A stretch of 9,288 nt of DNA from a bacterium (GTDB lineage Bacteria > SM23-31 > JAUVVT01): assembly GCA_030616165.1 (NCBI GenBank), contig JAUWXV010000149.1, positions 1-9,288 of the forward strand, written 5' to 3'. Positions within the stretch are counted from its first letter, which is position 1, and every line of letters starts with the position of its first letter. A program made the position numbers and the translations under genes. Below, piece by piece: positions 1 to 5,684 of this stretch. Under the pieces are notes generated by a model, which made no database searches, was not told where the DNA came from, and worked only from the letters and a program-made list of their open reading frames with translations.

Positions 1-4
1 CAAG

Positions 5-79
5 CCCGCCCCTACGGATTTGGCATTGATAATTTGTACGAAAAGGTATTTAATATATATAATTTCTTTTTTCAGTAGA
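5..79. repeat. Direct repeat, copy A (~75 bp)
   Basis: This stretch starts with CCCGCCCCTACGG and ends with TTCAGTAGA. It recurs at 476-552 in the same orientation with two substitutions and one 2-bp indel, so it is about 95% identical. The left part is GC-rich and the rest AT-rich. No reading frame or RNA fold explains the conservation. The window begins just outside this copy, so its left context (AAG before CCCGCC) is only partly visible; it looks like the edge of another GC-rich cluster like that at 427-482. The type of element is unknown. Confidence 0.85.
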
Positions 80-190
80 CTTAATGATATAAGATATAGT
101 GTAACAATTTGTTAGTACATTAATTTTAAATATTCGTACCTTAAAAAGCAGTTTTATGATGTATTACTAATAAAAGCTCAAATTATAAAG

Positions 191-320
191 ATCAAATGCC
201 AAATAAAATCCAAATGACTAAATGTCAAAACTTGTGTATTTATAGTTATTTTGATATTTAGATTTTTTTCCTAATCAGCCTTTGGAGGAGAGCTTGATTT
301 GACATTTGGATTTTGACATT
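191..320. repeat. Imperfect inverted-repeat element
   Basis: The left arm contains AAAATCCAAATG (205-216) and AATGTCAAAA (221-230). The right arm contains CATTTGGATTTT (303-314) and TTTTGACATT (311-320), the exact reverse complements of the two left blocks, though the blocks overlap on the right. Between the arms lies about 70 bp of AT-rich DNA. No open frame of note crosses it. It looks like a non-coding dispersed repeat or a decayed miniature element. That class is inferred; only the arm complementarity is visible. Confidence 0.6.
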
Positions 321-426
321 AAATATTCTATTTTCTACTAATATAGAAGAATTATTAGTTAAAGGGTCAAGAAATCACTTCAATAGTCACTGCTTTAGAC
401 CGTATTAATTAATTATTCAAAAAGAA

Positions 427-482
427 GGGCGGGTAAACCAGCCAGAGGCGGACAAGCCCGCCAGAGGCGGGTAAACCCGCCC
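427..482. repeat. GC-rich tandem and palindromic repeat cluster
   Basis: An otherwise AT-rich region is interrupted by a GC-rich block. GCCAGAGGCGG occurs at 441-451 and 460-470, giving two 19-bp tandem units with three differences. GGGCGGGT (427-434) is the exact reverse complement of ACCCGCCC (475-482), and CCCGCC-AGA-GGCGGG (457-471) is a small perfect hairpin. The 3' end runs into direct-repeat copy B at 476. It behaves as a structured intergenic repeat, not a coding sequence. Confidence 0.8.
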
Positions 483-552
483 CTACGGATTTGGCATTGA
501 TAATTTGTGAGAAAAGGTATTTAATATGTATATAATTTCTTTTTTCAGTAGA
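476..552. repeat. Direct repeat, copy B (~77 bp)
   Basis: Second copy of the repeat at 5-79, same orientation, starting in the GC-rich cluster and ending in TTCAGTAGA. The copies enclose 396 bp holding the inverted-repeat element and most of the GC-rich cluster. Two similar direct copies around a non-coding core could come from a tandem duplication, from two insertions of one element, or from a collapsed larger element; the window cannot separate these. Confidence 0.85.
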
Positions 553-702
553 ACCTAAGAAATAGTTTTTATTAGAAATAAATTTAATTTAACAAACATT
601 TGTGAATTATTCAGGTTAATAAAGGTGGTAAGTCAAAATTTTTCTGTGGATAGTAAAAAGAAAGAAAATTTTACTGCTACAAATAGAATCTCTTAATTAA
701 CA

Positions 703-708
703 TATAAT
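703..708 (+). promoter_or_regulatory. Probable -10 box of the oxidoreductase gene
   Basis: A perfect TATAAT lies 26 bp before the start codon, implying a short leader of about 20 nt that includes the Shine-Dalgarno sequence AGGAGGT (723-729). No convincing -35 hexamer lies 16-18 bp upstream, and TTACTG at 671 is too far away. In DNA this AT-rich a lone -10 box is weak evidence; its position just before a strong ribosome binding site is the main support. Confidence 0.4.
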
Positions 709-734
709 ACCTAAATTATTTCAGGAGGTAAAAT

Positions 735-2246
735 ATGAAACTTAAAAAAAACATTAACCGTCGTAAATTCCTGGGCACTGCAGCCGCGACTTTTGCGTTT
801 ACTGTTGTTCCAAGACATGTGTTAGGTGGGGCTAAATATGTCGCACCGAGCGATAAAGTCAACATAGGTTATATCGGTTGCGGCACTCAGGGATTAAGAG
901 AAATGGTGTCGTTGATTACTAATCCGGAGATACAAATTACTTCTGTGTGTGATCCCAATAGAAACAGCACAGATTATGTGGACTGGTCTTTGAATGGGAT
1001 TCGGAATGGCATACGAAGGGTATTAGAGAATTCTTCATGGGGAGAGGGTATTGACGGTATTCCGGGAGGTCGAGAAATAGGAAAAGAAGTTGTAGAAACC
1101 TACTATGCAAAAAACAGGGGTTCAGGAAGTTATAATGGATGTTCTTCCTATGCTGATTTTCGAGAGTTGCTGGAAAAGGAAAAAGATATAGATGCAGTCA
1201 AGATAATGACACCGGACCATCTTCATGCGACTGTATCTATTGCAGCAATGAAGAAGGGCAAGCATGTAGTTATTCATAAGCCCATAGCTAACAGGGTATA
1301 TGAAGCCAGATTAACCATCGAAACTGCTCGTAAAACGGGAGTTAGTACACACTTGTTAGCCTGGAGCAGAAGAAGTGGATATGGTTTAGCACGAGATTGG
1401 ATAAGGGATGGTGCAATTGGGACTCTTCGGGAAGTTCATAACTGGTCAAACAGACCAGTATGGCCTCAATGGACGTCTAATCCGACTGAATCCCCGCCGA
1501 TCCCGAGAGGCTTTGATTGGGATTTATGGCTGGGGCCTGTGCCTGACCGTCCCTATCATCTGAATTATACACATGCTGTATTTCGCGGTTGGTATGACTT
1601 TGGAGGTGGCAGTGTAGCAGATATGGGTACTTATAGTCTTTGGCCACTATTTATGACATTTGATATAGATGCTCCGCCGACAATTGTTGAAGCATACGGG
1701 ACTACAACCTGTGCAATAACAAATCACGTGAGCAGTAGTCACAGGAATGATGTTGCTTTCCCATATTCCTGTGCATTTCATTTTAAATTTCCGGCACGAG
1801 GGAAAATGCCCTCGATTGATTTATATTGGTATGACGGAGGAATGAAGCCTCCTGTACCTGAAGAATTGGAAGCTGATAACGGAGAGTTGTCAAGGGAGGG
1901 AATGATGTTTGTCGGCGACAGCGGAAAGATTCTCGCTGGTTTCCGGTGTGAGAATCCACAAATCATTCCAGAGAGAAAGATGCGTCAGTATCTTGGTTCA
2001 AGACAGGTTTCTGAAAATGTGGTTGACCGCAGTGCAGGTAATTGGATAGATGCTTTCAAGAGTGGGACGCAGTCTCCCGGAAGTTTTTTAAATGCAGGAG
2101 CCGTAACGGAAACCATCTGTCTGGCTGCTGTTGCGTTAAGAGCCAGGAGAAAGATAGTGTATGACGCCAAGAGCATGAAAATCACAAACAGGCCTGAAGC
2201 GAATCAATATTTATATCGCGAATACAGAAAAGGATGGGAGCTTTAA
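735..2246 (+). CDS. Tat-exported Gfo/Idh/MocA family NAD(P)-dependent oxidoreductase
   Basis: A 503-residue dehydrogenase of the Gfo/Idh/MocA superfamily, which oxidises or reduces sugars, inositols and related polyols using NAD(P). The N-terminus has a twin-arginine signal: RRKFLG at 9-14, then a hydrophobic stretch to about residue 29, so the folded, cofactor-loaded enzyme is probably exported to the periplasm. The Rossmann glycine motif GCGTQG is at 48-53. The catalytic-lysine motif is HKP (181-183) in place of the usual EKP. The second motif is DMGTY (296-300): the Asp is kept, but Tyr stands where family members commonly have the catalytic His. WDLWLGP (262-268) and the C-terminal REYRKGWEL are typical of large Tat-type members. 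The ATG follows AGGAGGT by 5 nt. GC is high: 29/60 and 32/60 in sampled stretches at 841-900 and 1441-1500, against 15-17/60 in neighbouring genes. It has no operon partner, so the substrate cannot be predicted. Confidence 0.93.
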   Translation: MKLKKNINRRKFLGTAAATFAFTVVPRHVLGGAKYVAPSDKVNIGYIGCGTQGLREMVSLITNPEIQITSVCDPNRNSTDYVDWSLNGIRNGIRRVLENSSWGEGIDGIPGGREIGKEVVETYYAKNRGSGSYNGCSSYADFRELLEKEKDIDAVKIMTPDHLHATVSIAAMKKGKHVVIHKPIANRVYEARLTIETARKTGVSTHLLAWSRRSGYGLARDWIRDGAIGTLREVHNWSNRPVWPQWTSNPTESPPIPRGFDWDLWLGPVPDRPYHLNYTHAVFRGWYDFGGGSVADMGTYSLWPLFMTFDIDAPPTIVEAYGTTTCAITNHVSSSHRNDVAFPYSCAFHFKFPARGKMPSIDLYWYDGGMKPPVPEELEADNGELSREGMMFVGDSGKILAGFRCENPQIIPERKMRQYLGSRQVSENVVDRSAGNWIDAFKSGTQSPGSFLNAGAVTETICLAAVALRARRKIVYDAKSMKITNRPEANQYLYREYRKGWEL

Positions 2247-2850
2247 AAAAATACCATTTCGGATTTCTGAAAGGCTTCACATAGATTGATATTTTAAGGA
2301 TAAACGGTTTAAGAGAACATTCATATTATTACCCTAAAATTGCAATAGGTTATTTAATATTAAAGAAAACAGATAATTATTTGAATCAAATAAGTGCTAA
2401 AAAGAATCAACCTTTTTGTTATTGCGAGTCCCGAGTACTCGGGAGGTGGCAATCTCACGAAATAATTCTGACTAAAAAATTAGATTGCCCCGAGGTCTCG
2501 GGATTAAGAAACCACGTGGTCCCCCGAGTACTCGCCCCGAGTTCTCGGGGTCGCAATGACATTTTATTTTTTAAATTTTAGTAAAACATCCGGTTTTTTT
2601 CGAAATTATTATTCTTGTATTGCAATTTTCAGGTTATTAAGTATTTCTGTATTTATAGTGATGTCAAAATTTTTAGTAATTTTAAGTTATAATATTTTAA
2701 TATGTTATGACAAATAAAATAATAATATAATAATAAAATGATTTTTTACTTGAAAAATGAATAAAAAATAGTTATATTGTTATGCTAAAATAAATATACA
2801 GTTTTTAATTATGAATACTAATTCTAAAAATATAATTTTCATGTTTATTT
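2247..2850. other. Gene-free AT-rich region holding one repeat element
   Basis: Apart from the structured repeat at 2421-2557 (listed separately), this stretch has no supportable gene. A 66-codon plus-strand frame covering the repeat (2381-2581) is an artefact of it. AAAAC-ATCCG-GTTTT plus a T run at 2583-2600 resembles a very weak terminator. TTGAAA (2750-2755) and TATATT (2773-2778), 17 bp apart, resemble a promoter, but such matches are expected by chance in DNA this AT-rich. No clear terminator directly follows the oxidoreductase stop codon. Confidence 0.6.
2421..2561. repeat. Multi-hairpin palindromic repeat element (family 1, long form)
   Basis: The outer ends are complementary: ATTGCGA (2421-2427) and TCGCAAT (2551-2557), the latter inside the terminal box AATGACA (2555-2561). 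Inside are the perfect palindrome TCCCGAGTACTCGGGA (2429-2444), the pair GGCAATCT (2448-2455) / AGATTGCC (2482-2489), the palindrome ACCACGTGGT (2511-2520) and CCCCGAG-TT-CTCGGGG (2535-2550). The core CGAGTCCCGARTACTCGGGA and the terminal AATGACA recur at 8471-8542, so this is a dispersed family. It encodes nothing recognisable and could fold as RNA or act as a non-autonomous mobile element. Confidence 0.85.
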
Positions 2851-2879
2851 TTGTTTTATCAAATTTAAAAAGTTATAAT
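2851..2879 (+). promoter_or_regulatory. Probable sigma70-type promoter of the zinc-ribbon/rnpB unit
   Basis: TTGTTT (2851-2856) and a perfect TATAAT (2874-2879) are 17 bp apart. Transcription would begin near 2886, giving a leader of about 110 nt before the GTG start codon. That leader contains the intrinsic terminator at 2951-2983. The -35 box matches the consensus at only three positions, so the call rests on the -10 box and spacing. A 19-codon frame begins at 2885, practically at the predicted start site, but has no ribosome binding site. Confidence 0.55.
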
Positions 2880-2950
2880 AAAATATGAGAAGGTTGTTAA
2901 TACCCAAAAGCGTCCGATCCTGTTTTACATTTACAAATTTTTAATAATTT

Positions 2951-2983
2951 AAAAGTGCACTTTTCCGAGTGCACTTTTTTTTT
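2951..2983 (+). terminator. Intrinsic terminator or attenuator before the zinc-ribbon gene
   Basis: AAAAGTGCAC (2951-2960) pairs perfectly with GTGCACTTTT (2969-2978) around the 8-nt loop TTTTCCGA, and an unbroken T run extends from 2975 to 2983. On the plus strand this is a textbook factor-independent terminator. It ends 3 nt before the Shine-Dalgarno AGGAGGT (2987-2993) of the next gene, so a transcript stopping here would not contain that site. It may end a short leader RNA of about 98 nt from the promoter at 2851, or attenuate the downstream genes. On the minus strand the T tract is short, so termination there would be weaker. Confidence 0.8.
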
Positions 2984-2996
2984 AATAGGAGGTAAT

Positions 2997-3719
2997 GTGA
3001 AAGAAAATTTAAAAAGTCTTGTTCAATTGCAAATAGTGGATTCTCAAATGCACGACATTGAAATAGCCAAAGGAGATTTACCTGAGACTGTTAATAAACT
3101 AACTGAAGAGGTTAATTCTCTGGAAAAATATATCTCAGAAAAGGGGAAAGCACTTAAAAATGCCCAGTTAGAGCGCAGAAATGTTGATGGACTTGTTAAT
3201 CTTTCCAGTGAAAAATTAAAAAAATTACAAAACCAACTTTATGACGTAACTACTAATAGAGAATATGATGCTTTAACAACAGAAATCGAAACCGAAAAAA
3301 ATAATATTGAAGATAATGAAAATAAGATACTGGAACTGTACTCATTTGAAGATGATACCGCCAAAGAAATCGAGACTAAAAAGAAAGAACTTGCCAAATT
3401 GAAAAAAGAACTTAAAGAAAAGGATTCAGAACTTAAAAAACTTATAAAAATGAATCAAGAGAAGGAGAATCGGTTACTTAATGAAAGAGAGAATATTATT
3501 GTCAGAGTAAATAAACGTTTGCTTAAAAACTACATACGGATTCACAAGTATCATAAAAACGGACTTGCTGTAGTACCGGTCTCCAGAAATGCTTGTGGAG
3601 GATGTTACAATACGATTCCACCGCAGAAACTTGTGGAAATAAGAAAGATGGACAAGGTGATTGCCTGTGAAGTATGTGGTAGAATACTTGTCTGGAGAGA
3701 CAATGGCAGTATAACATAG
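2997..3719 (+). CDS. C4-type zinc-ribbon coiled-coil protein (COG1579/DUF164, CT398-like)
   Basis: A 240-residue protein of the widespread COG1579/DUF164 family. Residues ~1-180 are charged and heptad-like, consistent with a long antiparallel coiled-coil hairpin, and include the family signature NREYDALTTEIE near 87-98. The C-terminal zinc ribbon has cysteine pairs at 200/203 and 224/227 (CGGC and CEVC), preceding a short basic/aromatic tail. The molecular function is not settled; a role in binding nucleic acid or protein is only suggested by the ribbon and coil. The start is GTG at 2997, 4 nt after AGGAGG. An in-frame ATG at 2955 is rejected because it lies in the terminator hairpin and would add residues foreign to the family. 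rnpB starts one base after the TAG, so the two are probably cotranscribed. Expression is likely affected by the terminator in the leader. Confidence 0.9.
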   Translation: MKENLKSLVQLQIVDSQMHDIEIAKGDLPETVNKLTEEVNSLEKYISEKGKALKNAQLERRNVDGLVNLSSEKLKKLQNQLYDVTTNREYDALTTEIETEKNNIEDNENKILELYSFEDDTAKEIETKKKELAKLKKELKEKDSELKKLIKMNQEKENRLLNERENIIVRVNKRLLKNYIRIHKYHKNGLAVVPVSRNACGGCYNTIPPQKLVEIRKMDKVIACEVCGRILVWRDNGSIT

Positions 3720-3720
3720 A

Positions 3721-4070
3721 TTTGAAGCAGCCCAGGCAGTCGCGTTCCGCCGTTGGCGGGATGAGGAAAGTCCGAACTCTACAGGGCAGGACGCTGGGTA
3801 ATGCCCAGTCTTCGTGAGAAGAAGGAAAGTGCCACAGAAAATATACCGCCCCGATTAACTCGGGGTAAGGGTGAAAAGGCGAGGCAAGAGCTCACCGCAT
3901 CTCTGGTGACAGGGATGGCAAGGCAAACCCCGTTTAGAGAAAGACCAAATAGGAGAGGAGAAGTTGCCCGCTTCGTTTGACTCTCGGGTAGGTCGATTGA
4001 GGTTCCGAGCAATCGGAATCCAAGATAAATGATTGCCTAAAACAGAATTCGGCTTATGGACTGCTTCAAA
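3721..4070 (+). ncRNA. rnpB: RNase P RNA, bacterial type A
   Basis: Catalytic RNA of RNase P, which trims the 5' leader from tRNA precursors together with the RnpA protein. Helix P1 is a perfect 10-bp pairing of TTTGAAGCAG (3721-3730) with CTGCTTCAAA (4061-4070), which sets the ends. P2 pairs 3735-3741 with 4031-4037. P4 pairs 3768-3776 with 4048-4055 and keeps the conserved bulged U (3771). Its usual CCGGG/CCCGG part is here CCGAA/TTCGG, a compensated change that supports a working RNA. Conserved boxes include GAGGAAAGTCCG (3763-3774), GGCAAACCCC (about 3922-3931) and ACAGAATTCGGCTTAT (4042-4057). It abuts the zinc-ribbon stop codon. No strong separate promoter was found, although TGGACA (3649-3654) inside the upstream gene is a possible -35. 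Minus-strand frames across it are meaningless. Confidence 0.97.
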
Positions 4071-4088
4071 TATTTTATACAAGTATTT

Positions 4089-4121
4089 GGGTCTCATATT
4101 TTATTATGAGACCCCTTTTTT
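4089..4121 (+). terminator. Intrinsic terminator after rnpB
   Basis: GGGTCTCATA (4089-4098) pairs perfectly with TATGAGACCC (4105-4114) around the loop TTTTAT, followed by C and six T (4116-4121). It lies 18 bp past the RNase P RNA and would close the zinc-ribbon/rnpB transcript, leaving a short tail to be removed from the RNA 3' end. Confidence 0.92.
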
Positions 4122-4257
4122 ATATTCCCTTTTACTTGCATGTATTCTTTCTGGAATTTTGTAATGACATGAATTTTAAAAATAAATGACATATGTTGAT
4201 ATTTTTTATTATTAGAAGTTTGAAACTAATTATAATGCATTAAATAATATTAGATTT

Positions 4258-4308
4258 GATATAGGGACAGAACACAGCGTGCAGGCACTATTCTATCCCT
4301 CCGATATA
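4258..4308. repeat. Small inverted repeat flanked by GATATA direct repeats
   Basis: AGGGACAGAA (4263-4272) and TTCTATCCCT (4291-4300) pair with one mismatch around an 18-bp centre. The hexamer GATATA stands at 4258-4263 and again at 4303-4308. The layout resembles a very small non-autonomous insertion with a target duplication, but the left hexamer shares a base with the arm and a 6-bp duplication in AT-rich DNA can be chance. Confidence 0.4.
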
Positions 4309-4518
4309 AAAATATAGAATGGTAGGTCAGATTTTTAACGAAATCAAATACCTGACATTTTTTTCTTTATGTCTTATCAATTTTCAGGTAATTATCATAA
4401 AAGGTCGGAAAGGCATAATTTTTCTTGATAATTTCATACATAAGATTCAATAATTAGATATTAAAAAAAGACGAGAGTTAATAAAGATGAAGCGGCAAAA
4501 AATGAAAATTCAGTATGT

Positions 4519-4548
4519 ACAACCCTAGGATTGTCCCTACACGGTTGT
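4519..4548. repeat. Short palindromic element with a CCCTAC box
   Basis: ACAACC (4519-4524) and GGTTGT (4543-4548) are exact reverse complements. ACAACCCTAGGATTGT (4519-4534) is also a near-perfect palindrome centred on CTAG. The internal TCCCTACA matches the ending of the palindromes at 476-486 and 8613-8637, suggesting a related family. It might also affect the 3' end of lpxH mRNA, but it lacks a T tract. Confidence 0.5.
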
Positions 4549-4656
4549 GGAAATTAAAGTAAATCAATATATTAAAGTTAAACTTATTTCAGAAAAAAGA
4601 TTTAAAAACAAAATTTTTGGACTTTTTGCAGTGTCATCAATAATAGGAGGGCATAT

Positions 4657-5388
4657 TTATTTCCATTTCTCAAGTTTAAATTCTTTACCATCATAAATGC
4701 CATAAGTAAAATTTTCCATCCAATCTCCAATATTCACGAAAAATTTATTTCCAAACTCTTTTATAACAGGGATGTGAGTGTGTCCCATAATAACGAAGTC
4801 CACTCCTTCCTCAAATTTTTCCTTGGCGAATTGGAAATATTCTTCAAAAGATGAATAATGCTTTTCTGCCGAATTAACCCTGCTGAAGTTTGAAAAATAT
4901 TTTGCTAAAAATAGACCCAAATCGGGATGAATAAGTTTGTACAGCCAGATATTGGCTCTGTTTCTTAAAATATTCCTCAACAATCTGTATCCTTTATCCT
5001 TTTTGATAAATCCATCTCCATGGTGAAGATAAAATCTTTTCGACATTAAATCTTTCGTTAAATGTTCGCTGTGGAATTCGATGTCCATTTCTTTCTTCAA
5101 AAATCCATTCTCCCAGAAATCATGGTTTCCACCAATATAAATAATCTTTACCCCCTTTTTAACAAGATTGTAAAGAATATTCAGTACCTGAAAACATTCT
5201 TTGGGAATAAGGTATCGGTATTCAAACCAAAAATCAAAAAGGTCACCGACAATAAACAAATAGTCATTTTCCTTTAAATTAGAATCCAGAAAGTTTTTAA
5301 ACCTTTCTATCTTTGCTTCTTCTTTCTCTTCAGATTCATAGCCAAAATGTGCATCAGATATAAAAAATAACCTGAAATTTTTATCCAT
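4657..5388 (-). CDS. lpxH: UDP-2,3-diacylglucosamine hydrolase (lipid A synthesis)
   Basis: A 243-residue calcineurin-like phosphoesterase of the LpxH family. LpxH cleaves the pyrophosphate of UDP-2,3-diacylglucosamine to give lipid X and UMP, the fourth step of lipid A synthesis, at the cytoplasmic face of the inner membrane. The metal-binding motifs are complete and in order: DAH (12-14), GDLFDFWFEY (48-57), GGNHDFW (86-92), HHGDG (122-126) and GHTH (202-205), followed by NIGDW (219-223). GDLFDFWFEY and the length near 240 residues point to LpxH rather than a generic phosphoesterase. The first motif lies 11 residues from the start, so the ATG fits. No Shine-Dalgarno sequence precedes it; the upstream DNA is almost all A and T. 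A TATAAT for the minus strand lies at 5409-5414, and two long inverted repeats lie further upstream. Confidence 0.93.
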   Translation of the reverse strand: MDKNFRLFFISDAHFGYESEEKEEAKIERFKNFLDSNLKENDYLFIVGDLFDFWFEYRYLIPKECFQVLNILYNLVKKGVKIIYIGGNHDFWENGFLKKEMDIEFHSEHLTKDLMSKRFYLHHGDGFIKKDKGYRLLRNILRNRANIWLYKLIHPDLGLFLAKYFSNFSRVNSAEKHYSSFEEYFQFAKEKFEEGVDFVIMGHTHIPVIKEFGNKFFVNIGDWMENFTYGIYDGKEFKLEKWK

Positions 5389-5408
5389 TTAATTTTTTTA
5401 ATATTTTA

Positions 5409-5414
5409 ATTATA
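5409..5414 (-). promoter_or_regulatory. Possible -10 box of lpxH
   Basis: On the minus strand this reads TATAAT, 20 bp before the lpxH start codon. No good -35 box lies at the right distance, because that place is occupied by the inverted repeat at 5418-5441. If real, the leader would be only about 14 nt, consistent with the missing Shine-Dalgarno sequence. Confidence 0.35.
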
Positions 5415-5417
5415 TTT

Positions 5418-5441
5418 GCAACTTTTTTGAAAAAAAGTTGC
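5418..5441. promoter_or_regulatory. Inverted repeat upstream of lpxH
   Basis: GCAACTTTTTT (5418-5428) and AAAAAAGTTGC (5431-5441) are exact reverse complements around GA. The repeat sits directly upstream of the possible lpxH -10 box, spanning its spacer and -35 zone, so it could be a repressor or activator site. AAGTTG (5435-5440) can alternatively pair with CAACTT (5454-5459). A dispersed intergenic repeat is an equally good explanation. Confidence 0.45.
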
Positions 5442-5460
5442 TCAAAAAACTTTCAACTTA

Positions 5461-5498
5461 TTTCTCATTCATCCTGATTATTCAGGATGAATGAGAAA
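5461..5498. repeat. Perfect 17-bp inverted repeat in the divergent region
   Basis: TTTCTCATTCATCCTGA (5461-5477) is the exact reverse complement of TCAGGATGAATGAGAAA (5482-5498), with only TTAT between. It lies between lpxH and the patatin gene, about 73 bp from the lpxH start. No U tract follows on either strand, so it is not a standard terminator. It could be a protein-binding site, a stable hairpin or a small dispersed palindrome. It is too long and exact to be chance. Confidence 0.85.
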
Positions 5499-5625
5499 TG
5501 GTCAAATCTTTAAAAAAAATTATCTAAAAATTATTTTTTTAATATATTCATAATTATATAAAATTGCAATATCAAAAAACAAATTCTATCCGTATGCGTA
5601 AATTTATAAATTAAATATAAAATAA

Positions 5626-5654
5626 TTGACAAATATGAAAATATTTATTAAAAT
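5626..5654 (+). promoter_or_regulatory. Probable sigma70-type promoter of the patatin-barrel gene
   Basis: A perfect TTGACA (5626-5631) is followed after 17 bp by TAAAAT (5649-5654), five of six matches to the -10 consensus. Transcription would start near 5661, leaving a leader of about 24 nt before the TTG at 5685 or 57 nt before the ATG at 5718. This is the best promoter match in the window. Confidence 0.65.
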
Positions 5655-5684
5655 TATATATAGAATTTAATCATTTCTGATTTA

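Larger units (their letters stand above)
4122..4656. other. Convergent intergenic region with two small palindromic elements
   Basis: This 535-bp region separates the 3' ends of rnpB and lpxH. No gene is supportable; the longest plausible frame (from ATG 4491) is 13 codons. It holds the two palindromic elements listed separately. GTCA (4326-4329) with TGAC (4353-4356), plus GATTT/AAATC inside and a T run at 4358-4364, forms a poor bulged hairpin that could be a weak plus-strand terminator. No clear minus-strand terminator for lpxH is visible. The remainder is plain AT-rich DNA. Confidence 0.6.

Noticed and set aside
1-552. CRISPR array
   Set aside because: Only two long, widely spaced direct copies and two short tandem units; no regular repeat-spacer pattern and no cas genes.
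2381-2581. 66-codon plus-strand frame
   Set aside because: It lies almost wholly on the palindromic repeat element, has no ribosome binding site and no protein-like pattern.
2750-2778. TTGAAA-17-TATATT promoter-like pair
   Set aside because: Good match, but it leads into no gene and such matches are frequent in this AT-rich DNA; the pair at 2851-2879 is closer to a gene.
2811-2944. Two tiny frames (25 and 19 codons, overlapping as ATGA) before the zinc-ribbon gene
   Set aside because: No ribosome binding site for either and AT-rich chance frames are expected; the second is only of interest as a possible leader peptide because it starts at the predicted transcript start.
2955-2996. Upstream in-frame ATG as start of the zinc-ribbon protein
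   Set aside because: The codon lies in the terminator stem, has no ribosome binding site, and adds 14 residues not expected in the family; GTG 2997 has a strong AGGAGG.
3849-3865. CCCCGA-TTAA-CTCGGGG inside rnpB as another dispersed palindrome
   Set aside because: It resembles the family 1 core but is a normal helix in the variable P12 part of RNase P RNA, without the flanking boxes.
3779-4097. Minus-strand frames of 77 and 80 codons
   Set aside because: They run antisense to rnpB, whose structure fully explains the sequence.
4326-4364. Second terminator downstream of rnpB
   Set aside because: The stem is short and bulged; the real terminator at 4089-4121 is already sufficient.
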